A stretch of 64,000 bases of DNA, taken from an uncultured Pseudomonadota bacterium. Lineage in GTDB: Bacteria > Pseudomonadota > Gammaproteobacteria > Burkholderiales > Methylophilaceae. Where the stretch lies: contig CAILFU010000147.1 of assembly GCA_903833595.1 (NCBI GenBank), forward strand, positions 1 to 64,000, read 5' to 3'. Shown here in pieces: positions 59,806 to 64,000 of the stretch (its first letter is position 1; each line of letters begins with the position of its first letter). Below the pieces are notes generated by a model that was not told where the DNA came from, ran no database searches, and saw only the letters and a program-made list of their open reading frames with translations. Made by a program: the position numbers and the translations under genes.

Positions 59806-61200
59806 CTAGACCGTTAAGATCTTCTGTAATAAGTCACCTAACTTGTGCCAAGCATCTTTCTTTTCTGAAGCGTAGTCGTAATGTAGATAGTGACGATCAA
59901 CCTTCGAGCCAATCACGTGATTTTGGCAGAGGTTAATAATATCGCGGGGTATTTTTATTGACTGCATCATCGTGGCACCAGTTCTTCTTAGATCATGCGG
60001 AGTCCACTCAGTATCGCCCAAAACTAAACTGTTGTTCTCCACTCTGTTTTGAAGTTTTTTACTCCTCCGCTTAAACATGATTTGCCTGTCTCCTATTAAC
60101 TTGCTAGCAGACTTCACAGACACATAACTTTTATTATCTTTGGAGGGGAAAACCCACGGATTCTGGCCCGATAATGCTTTAAGTTTTTTAAATTTATCAA
60201 GTGCGAAGTCTGATAAATAAACAATCTGATCTTGTTTTTTACCTCGCTCGCCTTTTGTATTGCTTTTTGGAATGAACCACGTCCGCTTATCAAAATCCAC
60301 ATGCTTCCACTCAGTCATTAGAAGCTCACCAATTCGACACAAAGTGCTTAAACACAACCACATCGCAAGTTGAACATTGAGTTTAAGTGGCCTTTCCGCT
60401 GTAGATTTGACCTCCACATCAGAATAAATTTGAGTCATAGTTTCAAATATAGTCGCCAACTTCGTAATCTCAGCCTCACTTAAAACACGATCACGCTCTT
60501 TAACGTAGTCCGCGGAAAGTAGCTTCCCAACTTCAACAAGATTGGCAGGGTTACCGTCTATGAGGAGTTGCCTCCAAGGCTTACGTTGTTCACCCCAATT
60601 TAACATTTGTTTAATATCCTTAGACAACTCCACCGCTGTTGCCTGCTTACCCTCACTAATAACATCACGATAAATACCCCGAAGATGATGCTCAGACAAT
60701 TCTCGCAACGGAATGGCGCTGATTGTTGGAAGTGCATGTTTTTCAAAAGACCTAATAATGTAGCTATTTTCGTCACTACGCTTTACGCCGTCTTTTATCC
60801 AAGCATCAAAGAGTTCTCTTACTGTTAAATTTTCAGCTTTATTTTTAGCGTCTATAACCAACACAGCATCAATCGTCGCCTGTGCTTGAATTTTGTCAGC
60901 TTTTTTCTTAGCGCGAGGGTCTATTCCCTCAGCAATTTGTTTTTTAGCCTCAGATCTAACATCTCTAATAGAAGCGATATCGGTCGTAGGAAAAGTCCCG
61001 CAATAATGCCAAGCCTTTTTACCGTTGAGCTTAAATCCGTACCTAAAAGCTACCGATACATCATTTGACAAACTTACTCGAACCTCACCAGAGAGGCCTC
61101 CACCATCGGATACAGAATCACCTTTCCATGAGGCGGGTATAGATTTTAATTCAACAACTGTCCATTTGCCGCCTTTGCCGGATTTTGGGTATCTTGTCAT
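59806..61200 (-). CDS. int: Tyrosine recombinase (DUF4102/P4-type integrase)
   Basis: LWLCLSTLCRIGELLMTEWKHVDFD, TPHDLRRTGATMM, DRHYLHYDY catalytic motifs; adjacent to attR. Confidence 0.95.
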   Translation of the reverse strand: MTRYPKSGKGGKWTVVELKSIPASWKGDSVSDGGGLSGEVRVSLSNDVSVAFRYGFKLNGKKAWHYCGTFPTTDIASIRDVRSEAKKQIAEGIDPRAKKKADKIQAQATIDAVLVIDAKNKAENLTVRELFDAWIKDGVKRSDENSYIIRSFEKHALPTISAIPLRELSEHHLRGIYRDVISEGKQATAVELSKDIKQMLNWGEQRKPWRQLLIDGNPANLVEVGKLLSADYVKERDRVLSEAEITKLATIFETMTQIYSDVEVKSTAERPLKLNVQLAMWLCLSTLCRIGELLMTEWKHVDFDKRTWFIPKSNTKGERGKKQDQIVYLSDFALDKFKKLKALSGQNPWVFPSKDNKSYVSVKSASKLIGDRQIMFKRRSKKLQNRVENNSLVLGDTEWTPHDLRRTGATMMQSIKIPRDIINLCQNHVIGSKVDRHYLHYDYASEKKDAWHKLGDLLQKILTV

Positions 61201-61385
61201 GCAATATTCTCCGTGGGTACACCAATGGGTACACTGTGTTCTGGCTTTATTTAATTTTCAGTGGACGACTTTGGAGTGAGTTAAATAAACAATATCCTTA
61301 TAATACATCGTATTATATGAGAGAGATAGTGCATATTTGTCCAAAGTAGTACTTGTGGGTTTTTACGACGTTTTGTGATTAACTT

Positions 61386-61444
61386 GCTACGAACCAAGGG
61401 GTCGGGCGTTCGAATCGCTCCGGGCGCACCAATAAAAACAAAGG
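61386..61444. repeat. attR: 59-bp direct repeat
   Basis: Exact copy of 10057-10115. Confidence 0.95.
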
Positions 61445-61470
61445 GTTAAGCTTAACGGCTTAACCCTTTT
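61441..61470 (+). terminator. Terminator-like hairpin, probably the ancestral tRNA-Arg terminator
   Basis: AAGGGTTAAGC-ttaacg-GCTTAACCCTT-TT. Confidence 0.75.
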
Positions 61471-61587
61471 GTCTTTTTGCTTCTAATTAGTAACGCTTTT
61501 ACATTACATCAAACCAATAAAATCCCATTACTAACAAGTCAACTGCAAAGTAGTTGGCTAGTTTTACCAGGTGCTACAAATAAATGC

Positions 61588-61833
61588 TTAGTTAGCCATC
61601 GCTTTAATTTGATCTACTGTCACGTAACCTTTTTTATCCACATCTATCTTATCAAATCCTTTAGCAACCCTAGGCATACCGGCCTTAGCTTCCTCTAAAG
61701 TTAATTGGCCATCTCCGTTTTTATCCGCTAATTTAAATTTATCTTCAATTTGTTTAGATTTTGCACTATCATCAGCTTGAGCCACGCTTACCATTACAAG
61801 ACAAGCCAATAAGATGACTGATTTAGTTAACAT
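61588..61833 (-). CDS. Exported EF-hand protein
   Basis: Signal peptide; KLADKNGDGQLTLEE and KIDVDKKGYVTVDQI loops. Confidence 0.85.
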   Translation of the reverse strand: MLTKSVILLACLVMVSVAQADDSAKSKQIEDKFKLADKNGDGQLTLEEAKAGMPRVAKGFDKIDVDKKGYVTVDQIKAMAN

Positions 61834-61906
61834 GTTAGTCTTTCCTTAGGTTAATAGTTTCGTGAATTAATTGTATCATCCGTATAAATTATAGAGGAAT
61901 AAATTC

Positions 61907-62581
61907 GTGCAACTACCAATTAAAAAGACCGTGCTTATTGCTTCAGTTGTTATAAGCTCATTAATGAATTTTAATGCCTATGCAGATACCGCTTTAATGC
62001 AGGCAGACAAACCAGAGTCAGGATTTTTCAGTGATTACAGCTTATTAAAACCGGTCAATGGGCCAAAGGACACTAAAGTATTTCGCTACACCAGCACAAA
62101 GTTTGATCCAAGCAATTACAAATCCGTCATTATTGACAGCGTGCTGATCAACCAGTCATCGGTTGACGATAAAATTACGAGCGATATTATTGAAAAAACA
62201 AGATTAACGCTTGAAGAAAACGTTAAACAAAAAGTAACCCAGTTTTTAGCGCTTACACAAACCGCCGGCGCTCAAACTTTAAAAGTGAATATCTCCATCT
62301 CTGGCGCAGATTTAGCTACCGAAGGCTTTAAGGTAAGAAACCTTTTGCCGATTTCTGCGGTATTAAAGCTTGCTTCAAAAGCGACTAACAAAGATAAAAA
62401 AACAGCAGTTCTTTTAATAGAAAGTAAAGTAACTGATAGTCAAACAGGCGAACTATTAAAGGGCACGATGGTGACGATTAGTAGTGAAAGTTTTAGAGAT
62501 AATGACGAGGCTGGACAGGAATTTGAAAACTTAGCAAAAAAAGTAGTTGAATTGGCTATGGCACACATTAGCACGCAGTAA
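61907..62581 (+). CDS. Exported DUF3313-like protein (tentative)
   Basis: Signal peptide; YKSVIIDSVLI...LLIESKVTDSQTGELL. Confidence 0.5.
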   Translation: MQLPIKKTVLIASVVISSLMNFNAYADTALMQADKPESGFFSDYSLLKPVNGPKDTKVFRYTSTKFDPSNYKSVIIDSVLINQSSVDDKITSDIIEKTRLTLEENVKQKVTQFLALTQTAGAQTLKVNISISGADLATEGFKVRNLLPISAVLKLASKATNKDKKTAVLLIESKVTDSQTGELLKGTMVTISSESFRDNDEAGQEFENLAKKVVELAMAHISTQ

Positions 62582-63019
62582 TCATATATTAATTGCTGAA
62601 TAGATTTATCAAATCAACGAGAGCGAAATTGTGCATCGATATTGCTATTTAGGATTTCTCTTCATATTAATAGGGGTAAATTCAGATCATTAAGGGTTTT
62701 ACTGCGCTATCGACCCAAAAGAAATGAAATGATGAAGGGCTGGCGTAAATTCCAGCCCTTTTCCTTTGGGAATGTCTGTTTTGAAGTAACCCAATGAATA
62801 GTTCGTTAGGCTTTTATGGGTCGGTAGCCACTAAATTCAAAGTCTGCTTTACGGCAGATTCACCTCACTTATCTTCACAGACGCTTATAGATAGACACTT
62901 TAAGATGGTATATGAAGATTCTGTGGCAGCCTCTAGATTTGACATTACTAATAATGGGTGTAGTCTAAGGTTGAGTGTTACCCTGTGTAACAAAATTAAG
63001 TCCTCATAAGGCTTGATAA

Positions 63020-64000
63020 ATGAAATATAAACAGTACATTCAATCTAACGTTCACGTTATAAGTTTAATCGTGGTCAGCTTTCTATTATTTATTTTTGGG
63101 CTAACCGAGTTAAGAAACTTAGAACTCAGAAATATCGAGTTATTAGCTAATAATACTCAGTCAATTTACGAGCATCCGTTTGTTGTGCACTCATCTGCGC
63201 TCGAATTGCAAGCAATAGTAGCTAAAATTAGGGCTGAGAACGTATCCTTATTACTAAATCCTATCAATAAAGCTGACATTCTCTTTAAAATTAATACAGC
63301 CGAAATAGATAAGCGTATCAATGCTATTGAAGTTTCATTTTTAGGAGATAAGTCTAAATCTCAAGCATTACGTGCAGCTATCCAACAGTGGATAAAAAAC
63401 GTTAATACTTTTCGTAGTCTTTTGAAAGAGAATCAACTCAATGAAGCCAAAAGCTTTATGGGTGAGAAATTAACACCGAGCTTTAATGAGTTAATGGTTA
63501 AGAGTGACCACATTGTAAAATTCTCAGGAAATAAAGCCTCCTCTATATATCAAACATCCAAACAGCAAATGATTAATTCCAAGGAATCATTTTCTAATAG
63601 TCTCCTAATCTTCTTCTTGTACTTCTCTGCTATTGGACTGTTGGGAACAATATACCTATTGAGAACAATATATTTAAGAGATAAATATCTTACTCAACAG
63701 CGAACCTCGGCAGAACTTCTCATCGCCGACAAAGAATACAAAAAGATGGCAGTTGCCGTGCAAACCACCACCAATTCGGTCACCATTACCGACCGCTTCG
63801 CACATTTAATGTGGGTCAATCCTGCATTTTTATCCACCTGTGGCTACACAGAAGACTTTGTCATAGGTAAAACTGCTGGGTCGTTTTTACAAGGGGCAGA
63901 CACTTCACAAGATACGGTGAAGATTATGCGTGAGGCCATTAAAAACCATAAAGGCTTTGATGTAGAAATTCTCAACTATAAAAAATCGGGTGAACTTTTT
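63020..64000 (+). CDS. Membrane sensor with PAS domain, truncated by window end
   Basis: MKYKQYIQSNVHVISLIVV... two TM segments, PAS region TNSVTITDRFAHLMWVNPAFLSTCGY. Confidence 0.75.
   Translation, partial: MKYKQYIQSNVHVISLIVVSFLLFIFGLTELRNLELRNIELLANNTQSIYEHPFVVHSSALELQAIVAKIRAENVSLLLNPINKADILFKINTAEIDKRINAIEVSFLGDKSKSQALRAAIQQWIKNVNTFRSLLKENQLNEAKSFMGEKLTPSFNELMVKSDHIVKFSGNKASSIYQTSKQQMINSKESFSNSLLIFFLYFSAIGLLGTIYLLRTIYLRDKYLTQQRTSAELLIADKEYKKMAVAVQTTTNSVTITDRFAHLMWVNPAFLSTCGYTEDFVIGKTAGSFLQGADTSQDTVKIMREAIKNHKGFDVEILNYKKSGELF

Overview
The window holds a conserved chromosomal backbone from a beta-proteobacterium-like genome (taxon is an inference, not tested). The left backbone (1-10102) carries a cation/H+ antiporter, a PDZ protein, mog, thiL, pgpA, pncC, recA, recX, alaS, lysC, tRNA-Ser(GCT) and tRNA-Arg(ACG). 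The right backbone (about 61445-64000) carries an EF-hand protein, a secreted lipoprotein-like protein and a truncated PAS sensor. Between them is a ~51.3 kb integrated element inserted at the 3' end of tRNA-Arg. It is bounded by 59-bp direct repeats (10057-10115 and 61386-61444), and a tyrosine integrase lies at the right end. The element carries umuDC, a lone small-terminase-like gene, a replication/recombination module (DnaB, primase-helicase-like, Sak-type annealing protein, YqaJ exonuclease, AlpA) and a large DNA-repair/defence cargo. The cargo includes a phosphorothioation-type cassette (DUF4007/SspB-like, SspC-like ATPase, SspD-like PAPS reductase) facing a helicase/GHKL/PLD operon that resembles SspFGH plus a PLD nuclease. 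I recognise no capsid, relaxase or T4SS genes. The most striking observation is a recurrent 15-bp palindrome, GCTCAY-N3-RTGAGC, found at ten intergenic positions on the island. At most sites it lies 11-12 nt upstream of a -10-like hexamer. The motif precedes a WYL-regulator operon, SprT, VWA, an FtsH-like peptidase, an HD/Cas4-like cluster, a Sel1/nuclease-helicase operon, a phosphoesterase and the restriction arm of the phosphorothioation-like system. This looks like an island-wide regulon under one activator, plausibly the island's own WYL protein (inference).
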